NCBI GenBank assembly: GCA_964023205.1
Contig: OZ026841.1
Location: 34,734,399 to 34,798,398 of the forward strand
Length of the DNA: 64,000 nt
Source of the DNA: Lutraria lutraria
Taxonomy: Eukaryota; Mollusca; Bivalvia; Venerida; Mactridae
Direction of reading: 5' to 3'
The translations under genes were made by a program, and so were the position numbers. Under the pieces are notes generated by a model that saw nothing but the letters and a program-made list of their open reading frames with translations, had not been told where the DNA came from and made no database searches. Of this stretch, positions 50,288 to 61,205 are shown piece after piece. The first letter of the stretch is position 1. The number at the start of each line of letters is the position of its first letter.

Positions 50288-50378
50288 ATGACTGGCATTT
50301 TATATTAACCACCCAGCAGAGTTCGTCGTCCGGGACTCGTCAAATGTCAAACTGTCATACACGTTAAATCGGCATTTT
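50288..50378 (+). repeat. Third dispersed family, copy 3
   Basis: 'gactggcattttatattaac', 'gggactcgtcaaatgtcaaa' and 'gttaaatcggcattt' match 35895-35992. Confidence 0.5.
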
Positions 50379-51005
50379 TTTTGTATTGCACTATCCAGAT
50401 AATAATCAAGTATGATGAAAAAGTTTTTGTCACTTGAGTAAATCATCGCACCAATAGCCAGTGTTATTTTGAAACTTCCGGGAATTCGTCTGGCTAGAAT
50501 CATCGACTTTCAGTCTAGATTCCCCAGTCCCCACATGTGTAGTTTGTACGGTCCCTGAAGGGATACGAACGCATATCGGTTAGGAACTTATGCCCCCATT
50601 TCACTTGCGCTGCGTCAGTGTCAATCAGGGTCGGTCAGTGAATTTTGGGCTGTCGCAAAACTCTTCGAGCATTTTCGAACATTTTCGAACACAAATGTCA
50701 CATCCACGATTCATATCGGTCAGAGTTACGTCAGTATTCGGTCAAAATGGGCCGGTGTCGGTCGGTGTGCGGCAATAGCTGCGTTGATGGTGCGATGATG
50801 AGTGTCAGAGTTGCGATGCACTGGGATGCACATAGGACAGACATACGTCGATGTGGGTTAGTGTGCGACGCAGTTGCGTCGATGTTACGCCATGGAGGGT
50901 CACAGAGGGTCAGACATGTTAATGGGTGCGATCTTCGTTGATTTAAAATAGTGTGATTTCAGGCCTGGGGTGGTCCAATCTAGTCCAGTCCAGTCCAGGG
51001 ACAGT

Positions 51006-51812
51006 ATGGATGAGCAAGTACTAGGACTTTTCCAGGCTGATCTGATTGTTCAGCATCATGCCTACATCCGTGTCCATGCCGAGGTCCTGCAGGAAAGAAG
51101 GAGGCGATGGGCCCGAAGAAGATATAGCAAGAAGCGGTTCTGGGTGAGGACCTGGTTAACAGAAGATGAGCGATTCTCAGCTGGCCAGTACCACAACCTT
51201 ATGGTCAAGCTCCGGAACGATGATGTGCAGTCGTTCACTAAATACCTGCGCATGCCTCCAGACATGTTCCAATTCCTGCTCAACCGGCTGACGCCTCGCC
51301 TCCAGAAGAAGGACACCAAGTTCAGACGACCACTGGAACCAGGGCTGAAGTTGGCTGTGGTACTCCGGCACCTGGCTACTGGGGACAACTACCCAAGTTT
51401 GCAGTACAACTTCAGAGTGTCCAGACACACCATCACCAGCTTTCTGCCAGATGTCTGTCAGGCCATCATCGATGAATTTGCAGAAGAGGAGGTCCAATGC
51501 CCCGTCACCCCCGATGAATGGAGAGAGGTGGCCCTGCAGTTCCAGAGGAGGTGGAACGTCCCTCATGCTCTGGGTGCCCTGGATGGGAAACATGTGGCCA
51601 TTAAATGCCCAATCAAGTCAGGCTCCTACTACTATAACTACAAGGGGTTTTACTCCATTGTCCTAATGTCCCTGGTTGATGCCAACTACAGGTTCCTGTG
51701 GTGTGATGTGGGAGGAGCCGGTCACATGTCAGATGCCCATGATGTACTGTATCAAATGCTTTCTGCAGGTCAAGAAGTACCATACCGACGAGATTTCCTT
51801 TATCCATGTTAA
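51006..51812 (+). pseudogene. PIF/Harbinger transposase, C-terminus lost
   Basis: A 268-residue frame of the HARBI1/PIF transposase family (DDE nuclease). I start at MDEQVLGLFQ. A basic region covers 31-43 (RRRRWARRRYSKK), a helix-turn-helix-like region about 105-150, and the catalytic core begins at GALDGKH (D193) and CDVGGAGHMSDA (D234). After codon 244 (51737) the sequence becomes the complement of a reverse-transcriptase gene; the last 24 residues are therefore not transposase, and the final catalytic glutamate region is missing. The enzyme should be inactive. Base composition is more G+C-rich than the surroundings, as usual for a transposon gene. Confidence 0.85.
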
Positions 51813-51900
51813 AACGAATATAGTCTGTCAAGTGTAAAAGGCAAGTCTCAGTAGAGAATTTGCGCCTAAAACCAGATTGGTAGTTAAAAAGAAGATCACT
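51738..51900 (-). pseudogene. Non-LTR reverse transcriptase fragment
   Basis: The minus strand encodes about 54 residues of a LINE reverse transcriptase, including NYQSGFRRKFSTETCLL, DYIRF and the palm motif A LLDLQKAFDTV. Both ends stop abruptly: on the right beside the candidate splice site of the next exon, on the left inside the Harbinger transposase. It is in antisense orientation to the transposase and closes its frame. Clade not assigned. Confidence 0.8.
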
Positions 51901-51904
51901 CTAC

Positions 51905-52012
51905 CTGGTGCTCGTCGTCTCCTGTTGGATTGTCTCCGGACTGCATCACGGCTTTGCCTTTCATCTTCTTTATTGCCTGGATCAACGTTTTTCTTGGTTT
52001 CTTTGGTGGCAT
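51905..52012 (-). CDS. Possible first exon of the second Harbinger gene
   Basis: On the minus strand an ATG at 52012 opens exactly 36 codons (MPPKKPRKTLIQAIKKMKGK ... GDDEHQ) followed by CAG|GTAGAG, a plausible donor. PIF/Harbinger elements usually carry a second, Myb/SANT-like gene, here facing the transposase. The peptide itself is too short and basic to prove that. The sequence after the donor is the LINE fragment, so the rest of the gene is gone. Confidence 0.35.
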
Positions 52013-52844
52013 GATGCTGTGGAAAACAAATGTATTACTAACCAATCGTGTGTGGCGCACCCGTATTTATAGCAACCGACATTGACCAAACTACAACCCA
52101 AGCTGACCGAATATTGACGTAACACTGGCGCAGACTGACGCAGCATGACCGAATGGCGACCCATGTCTAACCCCGCCAGGCAGTGCATGACTGTCCTTGA
52201 CATTGTTGGCTAACTGAATGTGACCGAATGTCGACGCAAAGCGACCGACTGTGAAGTAACACCAACGCAGAGAAACGCACTGTTGACCGAGTCTGATAAA
52301 ACACTCGGACAGGCAGGGTTTCTCAGGGTTTGTGTTAGGTCGATGGGGGTTGCTATTCGGTTAGACTTACGTCACCTTGCGATGCAGTTCGGTTGATGAG
52401 GGTTAGTACTCGGTCAAAATGCTATCTTGGCCTGTCGCAGCCGATTTTTATGCATGCTCAAAATTTGCCGGGGTCAGAAAATGTTCTCTCGGTCACTCTG
52501 CGTCAGTTGGGGTTTCTCGACGTCACCCTTCGGCCAGTGTTTGGTTGATATTCGGTCAATCTACGTTCCTGTCGGATGCTGTCGGATGGTGGCTAACCGA
52601 CACCGACGCCGCCTGTCGTAGCCTAGTGAAATGTGGCCATTAGGAGCTAGTGGTTATTTGACATGAGCCATAACCATGGGAACACGGAGTCATTTATGAC
52701 AATGGGGCATTACTGCAATGATAAAGGTGATGCGTGACGAGAAACTAGCAGTTGAATACGTGTGAAAATGTTGGCTGGTATTGTTGAAGTATCAAAGAAA
52801 ACTGTTGAAGCCTCCCTACAACTGAAATACATTTCGTATCATTT

Positions 52845-53664
52845 TTGTTGTTCGGTACGAACAATTAAGTTATTACCGTATTTCAAAAATCGCTCAGTTT
52901 TCACTTTTTCTGCATACCGAACAGCTTCCATTAACCTAGCTTCTGTCTAAGAATATAGTTCCGATATTTCAATTCAATGGCTAAATACAAATTCAAATAT
53001 TAAGTGCATTTAAGTCAAAATTATATGGCTATGCAATATCTTCAACGAGCAATACAAATCAGTCGTAAAAAATCTAAACAATCCTCTCCCTCGGATAATT
53101 ACAATAATTACTATCAGTACACACAATTTAAGGAAGGATGACGTCATAATTCTCGTGCTGTATTAATATGTTAAATTAGTATGGTTCCTAGCTTTTATTG
53201 TAAACGTATAGAAGTCATCACTGAATTCATGGACGATGCGATGATAACTGTGTGTCAACCAGATATTTAAAAAAGTGATTCAATCGATTAATTTTATGCT
53301 TATAACGTTTAACTTTTTCTTCGAGCATGTCTTCATGTATGATATATTGCATTCTGCATAAGTTGAGTATTCAAAGAGGCAAGTAATGTAGACTATATAT
53401 AAAGACTATATATAATATTATGCTAATTGCTGAACTACTTTTGGTGATCAGATGGGAAACATAAATCAAAGAACTGAAAGAACATGGAACGGGAACAACT
53501 TTAACAACTGCATAGCGGATGTAGAAAAGCGTTTGTAGTATTTATGTCTGCATCAAAATTCATGCGCGAACTGCCGTTCATTTTCCAAAACTCAACCTAC
53601 ATGGAAATCAACTTTTGACTGATTTGTAGTTCCGAAAAACAGCAGAACCTTCAGAGCTTTGATT
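52845..53664 (+). repeat. Dispersed repeat family, copy B
   Basis: The 820-bp, uninterrupted copy of the family at 11328 and 58181. It starts TTGTTGTTCGGTACGAACAA and ends 'cagagctttgatt'. At about 53390-53412 it has a tandem 'gactatatata' duplication exactly where copy C holds an insert. Confidence 0.8.
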
Positions 53665-53667
53665 ATG

Positions 53668-53872
53668 ATAATGAGTTCCCCTTCCTTAGTGATAAGCGCC
53701 TCTCCAACAGTCATTTGGCGACTTATCTAAGTATCATCGAGGTAGAACATCTTATCGTCTGTAAGCTAACTAAACCTAAGCTAGTCCTCACATGTGGACT
53801 ATGTTTGGTCCTGGATGATTTTCGAACTCACGGCGTTGAGATGTCAGATCCCATAATCACCCACCCAAAGTG
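53668..53872 (-). mobile_element. Probable tRNA-derived SINE
   Basis: On the minus strand a B-box-like 'gagttcgaaaatc' (about 53817-53829) follows 'gacatctcaacgccgt'; the presumed body contains 'agacgataagatgttctacc' and 'ggagaggcgcttatcac'. The A box is weak. Confidence 0.4.
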
Positions 53873-54009
53873 CCAATCTTAACTACTCGTGCATTCCGTG
53901 AGAAATACGCCTCGTTTGGTTATTTGGTTTCCGGTCACTACTTTTCCAATCTGATTAAAATCATATCCTCAAACCCGCTACGCTATGAGGATCTGAAGAC
54001 GACCTATAG

Positions 54010-54030
54010 AAGGTCACCTCAGGTGACCTT
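54010..54030. promoter_or_regulatory. 21-bp palindrome with AGGTCA half-sites
   Basis: Ten-base perfect arms AAGGTCACCT / AGGTGACCTT around one central C. It holds inverted AGGTCA half-sites, the nuclear-receptor core, with 7-bp spacing. It lies about 0.6 kb upstream of the candidate ATG at 54633. A regulatory role is only a possibility. Confidence 0.25.
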
Positions 54031-54135
54031 TTCCACTAGCCAATCAGCGCCTTACTTTCATAATTCTGAAAGTGATCTGATTCTATTTTTAACCGCAGTA
54101 AAACACAATATTTGACTTGTAGATATCACGAACAC

Positions 54136-54165
54136 CTATTATTACGCAACTAAATGTAATAATAG
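54136..54165. other. Perfect 10-bp hairpin
   Basis: CTATTATTAC and GTAATAATAG are separated by ten bases. No T-run follows; function unknown. Confidence 0.6.
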
Positions 54166-54632
54166 CGCCCATGTGACATGCGTGTTTATTATATTTTCTA
54201 TATTACTATGGCCGAATCGATCAGGATTACTAAAAAAATCAAAAAGTGGTTGCAGACAAATATGTTACACGTAATTTAATGTTTACAAACGTTTAAATAG
54301 CATCGTCAGGTAGAAAGTTCATTCGGCCAAAGTACCGATGAAACGAGTTATACGATTGGCTGAATTATAAATAGATATTAATAGTGATCATGGAAATTCC
54401 GACTTTTGAAAATAGAAACTGGTATAGGCCGTCATCAGATCTTGCCGTAAGGAAGATCGAATACTTTAGTCAGATTGCTACTTTTCAACACTGTCTAGTA
54501 CTCATTTCAGAAATGTCAGACTTTCCCAGGTGTTAATTGGTCGCAATTAATATGAAAAACAGTTTTTCCCTCCGCTGGATTCCCCGGGTCAGCCATGGTG
54601 GAAAGTAACTCGTGAACAACAACAACAACAAA

Positions 54633-54731
54633 ATGGCGGCCTGCCTGTTATGTCCGAGGTACATTCTGGAGACAAACACCGAGGAGTTCCGAAGTCACAG
54701 CTCTTATATCGCATGTAGTACAGTCCCGTGA
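54633..54731 (+). CDS. Candidate first exon or small frame, unknown
   Basis: An ATG in strong context (aaaATGGCGG) after a CAA-rich leader opens 32 codons (MAACLLCPRYILETNTEEFR...) ending TGA. A possible donor CCGAG|GTACAT lies at 54658/54659, which would make the exon 26 nt. Neither the short nor the long version joins the exon at 55857 in frame, so a link between them is not supported. Animal genes often begin MAA with ATGGCGGC, which is the main reason to list it. Confidence 0.2.
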   Translation: MAACLLCPRYILETNTEEFRSHSSYIACSTVP

Positions 54732-55856
54732 ATAAGAAAGTCTATATTCTGTTAGTACACTTAGGTCGTCTGTTGGGCACAGTAGTTATAGTCCTGTTTA
54801 TTTACTTCAAAATAGAGCTTAATTTTCCTCTCGACAAATTTGTTCGGCAATGTTCTAAACTTCATTTGATTAGCACAGGAAAACGTCATATTCATTGATA
54901 TTGTGGGTGATTTTATAAATGATAAAATCCTTCACGGTGATAAGAAATCGGAAGAAACTTTTATGGTGCACAGATGACCAAACGAAAGCATAAATAACAC
55001 AGTTAGCCTAGATGAAAATAAGGTTCTGTATGAAATCAATGAAATTTAATTTTCTATCTCGCATCTTGCAAACACTGACTTGAGTTATGAGTTGATTATA
55101 TCTGACATTATCTAATTGGAGCGTTTTATTGGTTCCTGCATATCTGTGTATGAGATGTGATGGTTTATGTGATTACTTCATACAATAAGAAAATACTTCG
55201 GTAATTTTAATATCACAGAATTGCATTAAGCCATAGGCCGATGTGAATATACAAATAATACAATACAATTTTCATATGACAGTTACAATAAAGTGGCAAA
55301 AAATAGCCTTTAGTAATAACAGGACATTATTATAAGAAAGGTACATAGGCAAGTCAGTTTAGATAATTTAGAAACAGAGAAAAGGAGGACAGGACAGAAT
55401 CTGGCGGACAAGGTGAATAGTATGAAATATAGTTCATTTATAAGTCAACATACATCATGAAATCAAACATAAACATTTTCGTATCAATACAAAAATAACA
55501 ACAAACGAACAAAAACACGCACATGTATTTACATTCATTAAGAAAACGAATTTCAATGTATTCTCGCAAGTAAAGGGAAATAACTGCATTCACATAACAA
55601 AAACATACTTACACGAGTTGCTGTTCTTGAAAGCAATGTTATGATAATAATAATTTATATTTCTTATAAGTAACACAAATATTTTCCATTCCAGATAATC
55701 ACTTAGACATAAGAAATTGAGGGGGAGTTGCATATCTGTCTAGTAGAAATTAGTACAATTACACGTGATTTCATCATAGTATACATTTAATTTAGAATTT
55801 TTGAAAGAGGACTGTGTCGCATATTCTGAATGGTTTTGTTTATTTATATTTTTCAG
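54732..55856. other. Intergenic or intronic, nothing recognised
   Basis: A+T-rich, with no supported exon. Confidence 0.45.
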
Positions 55857-55961
55857 AGGGTGGCGCTTCAAGTTTTGAGGTTGGACTTAAGATGTTAATG
55901 TCCATGCCTTCTACTAAAGAAATCAAGACCGCCGTCAGTAAAAAGATTGGGAAAAAGAAAG
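55857..55961 (+). CDS. Candidate internal coding exon, unknown protein
   Basis: A 105-nt segment between a strong acceptor (polypyrimidine 'tttatatttttcag', AG at 55855-55856) and a consensus donor (AAG|GTAAGT, GT at 55962-55963). One frame is open throughout, phase 1 at both ends, with 34 full codons: GGASSFEVGLKMLMSMPSTK followed by EIKTAVSKKIGKKK. The other two frames have stops. Codon choice and residue make-up look like a real, slightly basic protein segment. I cannot name a family. Flanking exons were not found within the window. Confidence 0.4.
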
Positions 55962-55963
55962 GT

Positions 55964-58180
55964 AAGTGACAAATGCTATAGTTTTGTTCTGTTTTCATAT
56001 GCATGCTTTTAAAGAAGACTATCGGTGTATGTTGAAATGTATGGAGTACAAATTGCTTTGTTTTAGATTATAATGCAAGAACATAGAGCTTGAACCTAGT
56101 CCAGTTATATACAAATTGCATATTTCCCATTAAGGTCCTATATTGATGTTGTGAAGTATGTAAATCCATAAAGCATTTAAGAATAATTTAGGTCTTGCAG
56201 TTGGGTTAGGTATTCGGTAACGGCGTGGTTGAATGACCGCTAACAGTACTAGCTGTCCGTGTTTCAATCAGAAATTATTCTCCCCTAAACTTTACTATGT
56301 TACTGCATGAATTGATTCACGTCTAGAGTTTGTGTTAAACATATCACCCTATGATAAGTGTGTGGTTCTCAGATTTATCCAATGTCCGTACTCCATTCAT
56401 AAGAAACGTTAAAAAATAATAATGTTAATAATTAAGTGCAGTGTCTGTTGTGTTCATCTTATGTTTGATTTATGTAAGGTTTCTTCTGAATAAGAAAATG
56501 TTCAGCGGTGAACGGGAATATGTTGTTCTTTCAGTGAACGTATACCAGTACAATACCATGTAATCTGTTTTGATTCATGTTTATCATTTATTTTATTTCG
56601 CATGTGAAAGTTTACTTTCAGTATAAATATTGTCTGATATGTTCAAAAGCAAGATATTGTGAAATTCCGTTTTCAAGACTGTACTTATGTTTCAAGTGTC
56701 ATAACCCGATCGTACTATCATAGAAAATTGAACATAGTTGTCTCCCTTTTCACATGTCGCCGATTTCGAAACAAATGAAGAGACAACATCAATCATGTAA
56801 TTTTGAATATTGCGCAAGTTATGTTCGGTCACCATTAGACTAATACCTTTTACCATCCGATACCCTTCGGTGACAAACTGTCGTATTTAATTAGTTAACT
56901 GAAAAAAAGGCATTTGATAAATCTAATACCAGGTGATGTGTTTGTGTTTCGATTGAAATTGATTGTAAATAAACCTTGTACATTCTCAATCGTGACGTCA
57001 ATTTAGCGCACGGCTAGTTTTATGTTATATTTATGACATTGTTATAGGATATCTTTTATTGTATTATTGATAACATTTAAATGATGTACGGTCTTTTTTT
57101 CTGGTGGCAGGACTGCTCTGTATAAAATATGCATGTAGCATCAACATAAAAATCTATAAATAATTTTAATTCTGTGGTGATTATGACACTCGTTAAGATG
57201 CGCTATTTTAGTAATGTATAAAAGTTACAAAATAGATTATATCTGCCCTGTGCGCTTGGGGGATTTCCTAAACTGTGGCAATGGGCAATACTGGAATTCT
57301 GAAACGCGAATTTTAAAATCATGCATATCACATTCTCACAAAGCGTAGAAGTTAATATTTCCCTGAAGATTTGATCATTTATGTTTAACATTACGATAAA
57401 GGGGACATTTGAAGAAATATTATAACATCTTAACCGCTTTGTCTGTGTTTAAGACCAAAAATGCCTCCAAGGACCACCTTCTTATTTCCAATTGATCATT
57501 TAGCAGTTGATAAGGCCAGACATAAATACTGTAGTCAGTTTGACCTGACCGACAGCAAACCAAAGGTACACCCATTTAGGCACGAATAAGACCTTCAAAG
57601 TTCAAATAATTTGTATAGAAATATAAGTTTTGCTATCTATCGTTTTTTATTTCTGATCGGGTAACCACAAGCTCTAATCTTAAAGCCACATTATAAAAAA
57701 TACTCAACTATAAATAACTGGACTAAAATACAACCATCTTGCAGTGTTCTACAATACACTAATAAACATTGAGTCTGTTATGAGATACGTTTCAGATATA
57801 CGTGTAGACTAAACATTGTTGGGCCGTGTTGAATGTTCTTATAGTTGTGACAGATATTATCCTGACAAAAAAAATAAAATAAAACGTAGACATTTTTATG
57901 AAGTTTTCAACTACATCTGAACTATAAATGGTTGCTAGGCAACATAATTTGTTTTGTCATGTATCTGTAATTCATTGTCAAACATACACCTCAAGAAACA
58001 TTTACGTTACTCGAGGGAAGCCATTCACAGACATATATGTCATGTCTCAATATAGCTCAGTGTTTGATTATTGCTGGTTTTAAAGAAAGGTTACCAGTTT
58101 TTTTACATAGGGTAGACTTTATATTTGGGTGTTCTTCGTAAATAAGAATGATAGCGACTGTACATAGCGTTCCTGTTTAG
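55964..58180. other. Intergenic or intronic, nothing recognised
   Basis: About 2.2 kb. An open stretch at 57447-57560 was considered and not accepted as an exon. Confidence 0.5.
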
Positions 58181-59449
58181 AATCAAAGCTCTGAAGGTAC
58201 TGCTGTTGTTCGGAACTACAAAGCAGTCAAAAGTTGAATTTCTTTGTAGGGTGAGTTTTTGAATCCAAACGATAGTTCGCACACGAATTTCGATGCAGAC
58301 TTAAGTACTACTAACGCCTTTCTACACCCGCTATGCAGTTGTTAAAGCTGTTCCCGTTCCATGTGCTTTCAGTACTTTGATTTATGATTCCCATCTGATC
58401 ACAAAAAGTAGTTAAGCAAATAGCATAATATCATATAGTCGAAGGGTCTTTGACGATGATACGTTTGCATTGCAGTTCAATGTCAAAGCCATTTGTTCTT
58501 TAAAAGCTAACAGGTAAACGACTCAATCTGAGTCGCGTTCGTTTTCCTATTTAACGCACAAATTTCCGTAAAACTTGTGTACAATTCGATTAATTATAGT
58601 ATAATCTATCAATATAACCAAAAATATACCTTCAACAGACGAAAGTTATCAAATATTTCGCCGATGTTTCATACTACCCTTAATTTCAAAATTTTCCTCG
58701 TAAATGCTTTGGATTAAGTCCGTAGCATTCCGGAAAGCATGTAAATCGATCTGATTCAATAGACGCATGAACAAGCGTCTTAAGCTGTTGACTTTGTAAG
58801 AGGACAATTCCATAACTAAAATGGTCAACAAGACCAAATAAAAAAGACCAATTTAGTTATGGGACCCAGAACTAAATATCATATAGTCTACATTACCTGC
58901 CTCTTTGTATACTCAACCTTTCGCAGAATGTAATATCTCACACATGAAGACACACTCGAAGAAAAAGTTACACGTTATAAGCATTAAATCAATCGATTAC
59001 AATTTCCCGATGAACCACTTTTTTTAAATATCTGGTTGACACACACTTATCATCGCATCGTCCATGAATTCAATGATGACTTCTATACGTTTACAATAGA
59101 AGCTAGGAACCAGACAAATTAGCATATAAAGCACGAGGATTATGACGTCATCCTTCCTTGAAATGTGTGTACTGATAGTAAATATTGTAGTTATCCGAGG
59201 GACAGGATTGTTTAGATTTTTTACGACTGTCTAGTATTGCTCGTTTACGATATTACATAGCCATCTGATTTTGACTTATATGCACGTAATATTTGAATTT
59301 GTATTTATGCCATTGAACTGAAAAAATGGAACTATGCTCGTAGGCGGAAGGTTAAATTAATGGAAGCTGTTCGGTATGCAGGTTTTCAATGAAAACTGAG
59401 CGATTTCTGAAATACGGGAATAACTTTATTGTTCGTACCGAACAACAAA
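58181..59449 (-). repeat. Dispersed repeat family, copy C (inverted)
   Basis: Reverse-oriented copy of the family at 11328 and 52845: it begins 'aatcaaagctctgaagg' and ends 'gtaccgaacaacaa'. It is split by an insert at 58441-58874. Confidence 0.8.
58441..58874. mobile_element. 434-bp insert with 14-bp target duplication in copy C
   Basis: 'aatatcatatagtc' occurs at 58427-58440 and again at 58875-58888, directly flanking the insert; copies A and B lack the insert. A 14-bp duplication is typical of LINE-mediated retroposition, but no poly(A) tail is visible at either end. A minus-strand open frame (58649-58837) inside includes FRNATDLIQSIYEENFEI; I do not recognise it. Confidence 0.7.
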
Positions 59450-61047
59450 AACAGCCAAATATGCATTATAACCGTTTTAGTGCTTATCATGCGCAATGTC
59501 TACTAAGTCGTATATCGAAACTAAGAACTTAAGAAGTTAGAATGTCGGCAACAATTTTAAAGAATCCTTGTCACTGACTGGATGAGAAAGTGCCCGACGA
59601 GTATTCAATTCATTCTGATGTAAGAATTACGATATAAAAATGTATTCAAACTTATCGAGAATGACAGTTAGCCGTTTATCCTAATTAACTGATTGTTTCA
59701 TTACCAAAATATTCTGCGAAGGATATTTTCTAATTGAATTAAGATTTCTGATTGGAATTGACAAATGCATTTCATAAATAATGCTTAATAATTGAAAATA
59801 ATGACTACCTGACCAGAACATAGTTCAAACTACCAGATCAAGTTCAGCATATTAAATCATTGTTGTATCAAAATTATCGTTCTTTTAAAAATTCAAGAAA
59901 TACAATATCAGTCTATTTCAATGTCAAAATGAAAATTGCTTCATCATAATCACACCGGATGTAGACAACTGCCCCATCTAAGATGTCCGCTTGAAGTATT
60001 TTACGTTTTTCACCCATTGTCGGTTTGGTCCTATCCCGTGTGACCTACGCATCATAATATTATACCGAAGTCATTTACTTCAAACGATATAATCGACACA
60101 GATGAAACCCAGCGGCAGTGTTTGGGACATAAGGACACCGAACAGATCATATGCTTTGTTGGTAAACTGCTTTGATGTCACTCAGAAATGAGGACGCTGT
60201 CTATAACATCTTCAATATCTAAGAGAACGTGATAGTGCTCATACTACGTAGCATAAAATGTTACACTTATTGTCCTTTATGTATGTGCAATGGGGACTTC
60301 GGAAGTGAGTTAATTTATTTTCTTTTAGTATATGAACACCTGGGATGTTTGAAAGAGATTACATATCAGTCTGAAACTTAAAACGTGACAAGATTATTCA
60401 GCATTAAACATTAACCGCCATCAGCAAATATTCAAAGCTTCTATATTCCATTTATCATCATTATTGTCATATTAATAACCCGATTGAACACCCAATATAT
60501 CAGTGTTAGGATATTAGACCAATCATTCACTGATAATTGAATATCGCATTCATGTATTACATCGTATGAAATTTACGCGTCATTTCTTAGCATCTTTTGC
60601 GTTGTCTGTATCGTAAGCTCCACTAAACGATCGAACTTTCGTATCAACATTAATTGATTTGATACTTAAAACGTATTTTTCTCTGCAGAGTTTTCTTTTG
60701 TCACTAACGCATTATCAAACAAGTTATATAAGTTTTTGATTAAATCAGCACGTGCTCATTATTCATTATGAGTCTTGATTAAATGCAGAACTTCAGATAA
60801 CGTACTACTTAAGAGTTGATCATTAATTTGTCTTTAACGAAACATGTAACTCTTTGGTCTTTTGAAGTATTTTTAAAAGTAACATGATAATTAGTGCTAT
60901 TTAAGCAGCCGTATATCAATTGTTCACTGAGATTTTTACATCGAACCAACAGTCTGTGTCATATAACTACTTTTCCATCTGTACATAAGGAGAGCGACCC
61001 TAGGCGTACACTTGGTTTGGTTTGAACCACTGACCTGACAGTCAAAC
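59450..61047. other. Intergenic, nothing recognised
   Basis: A+T-rich; no frame or element end supported. Confidence 0.5.
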
Positions 61048-61205
61048 CTGTGTTCGCAACCACCTATGAATAAAATTCACTTTGTAAATAAAGGTCATAC
61101 TTTTAAAATATATCATTGATTATTGTGAACAAATGACCCCGAATAAAGTCCACCTGTCAATAAAGGCCACATTTTGTCTTTCCCAATGTTGGCCCTAGCT
61201 CCCAT
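61048..61205 (+). repeat. 'AATAAAGGCCAC' dispersed repeat, copy 5
   Basis: 'aaccacctatgaataaaatt', 'gtaaataaaggtcat', 'gaacaaatgaccccgaataa', 'cacctgtcaataaaggccac' and 'attttgtctttcccaatg' in the family order. Confidence 0.75.

Larger units (their letters stand above)
50591..52639 (+). mobile_element. PIF/Harbinger DNA transposon, rearranged
   Basis: A 2049-bp element flanked by TTA on both sides (50588-50590, 52640-52642), the target duplication of PIF/Harbinger. Terminal inverted repeats start TGCCCCCATTTCACT on the left and TGGCCACATTTCACT on the right, 13 of 15 identical. It carries a plus-strand transposase (from 51006), an antisense non-LTR fragment, and a minus-strand short exon. Both subterminal regions are dense in TCGGTCA/TGACCGA motifs. 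Autonomous relatives are generally longer, so internal sequence has been lost. Confidence 0.85.

Noticed and set aside
51177..51593. 138-codon minus-strand frame inside the Harbinger transposase
   Set aside because: An antisense shadow of the transposase; no motif of its own.
51613..51831. 72-codon minus-strand frame taken as one reverse-transcriptase gene
   Set aside because: Only its first part is reverse transcriptase; the rest is the complement of transposase. Annotated as a fragment instead.
54633..55961. Joining the ATG at 54633 to the exon at 55857 as one gene
   Set aside because: The visible donor gives phase 2, which runs into a stop in the second exon; no in-frame combination was convincing.
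57447..57560. Exon with an open frame starting PKMPPRTTFLFPIDHL
   Set aside because: The acceptor is weak (TTAAG), and the phase does not match the exon at 55857-55961.
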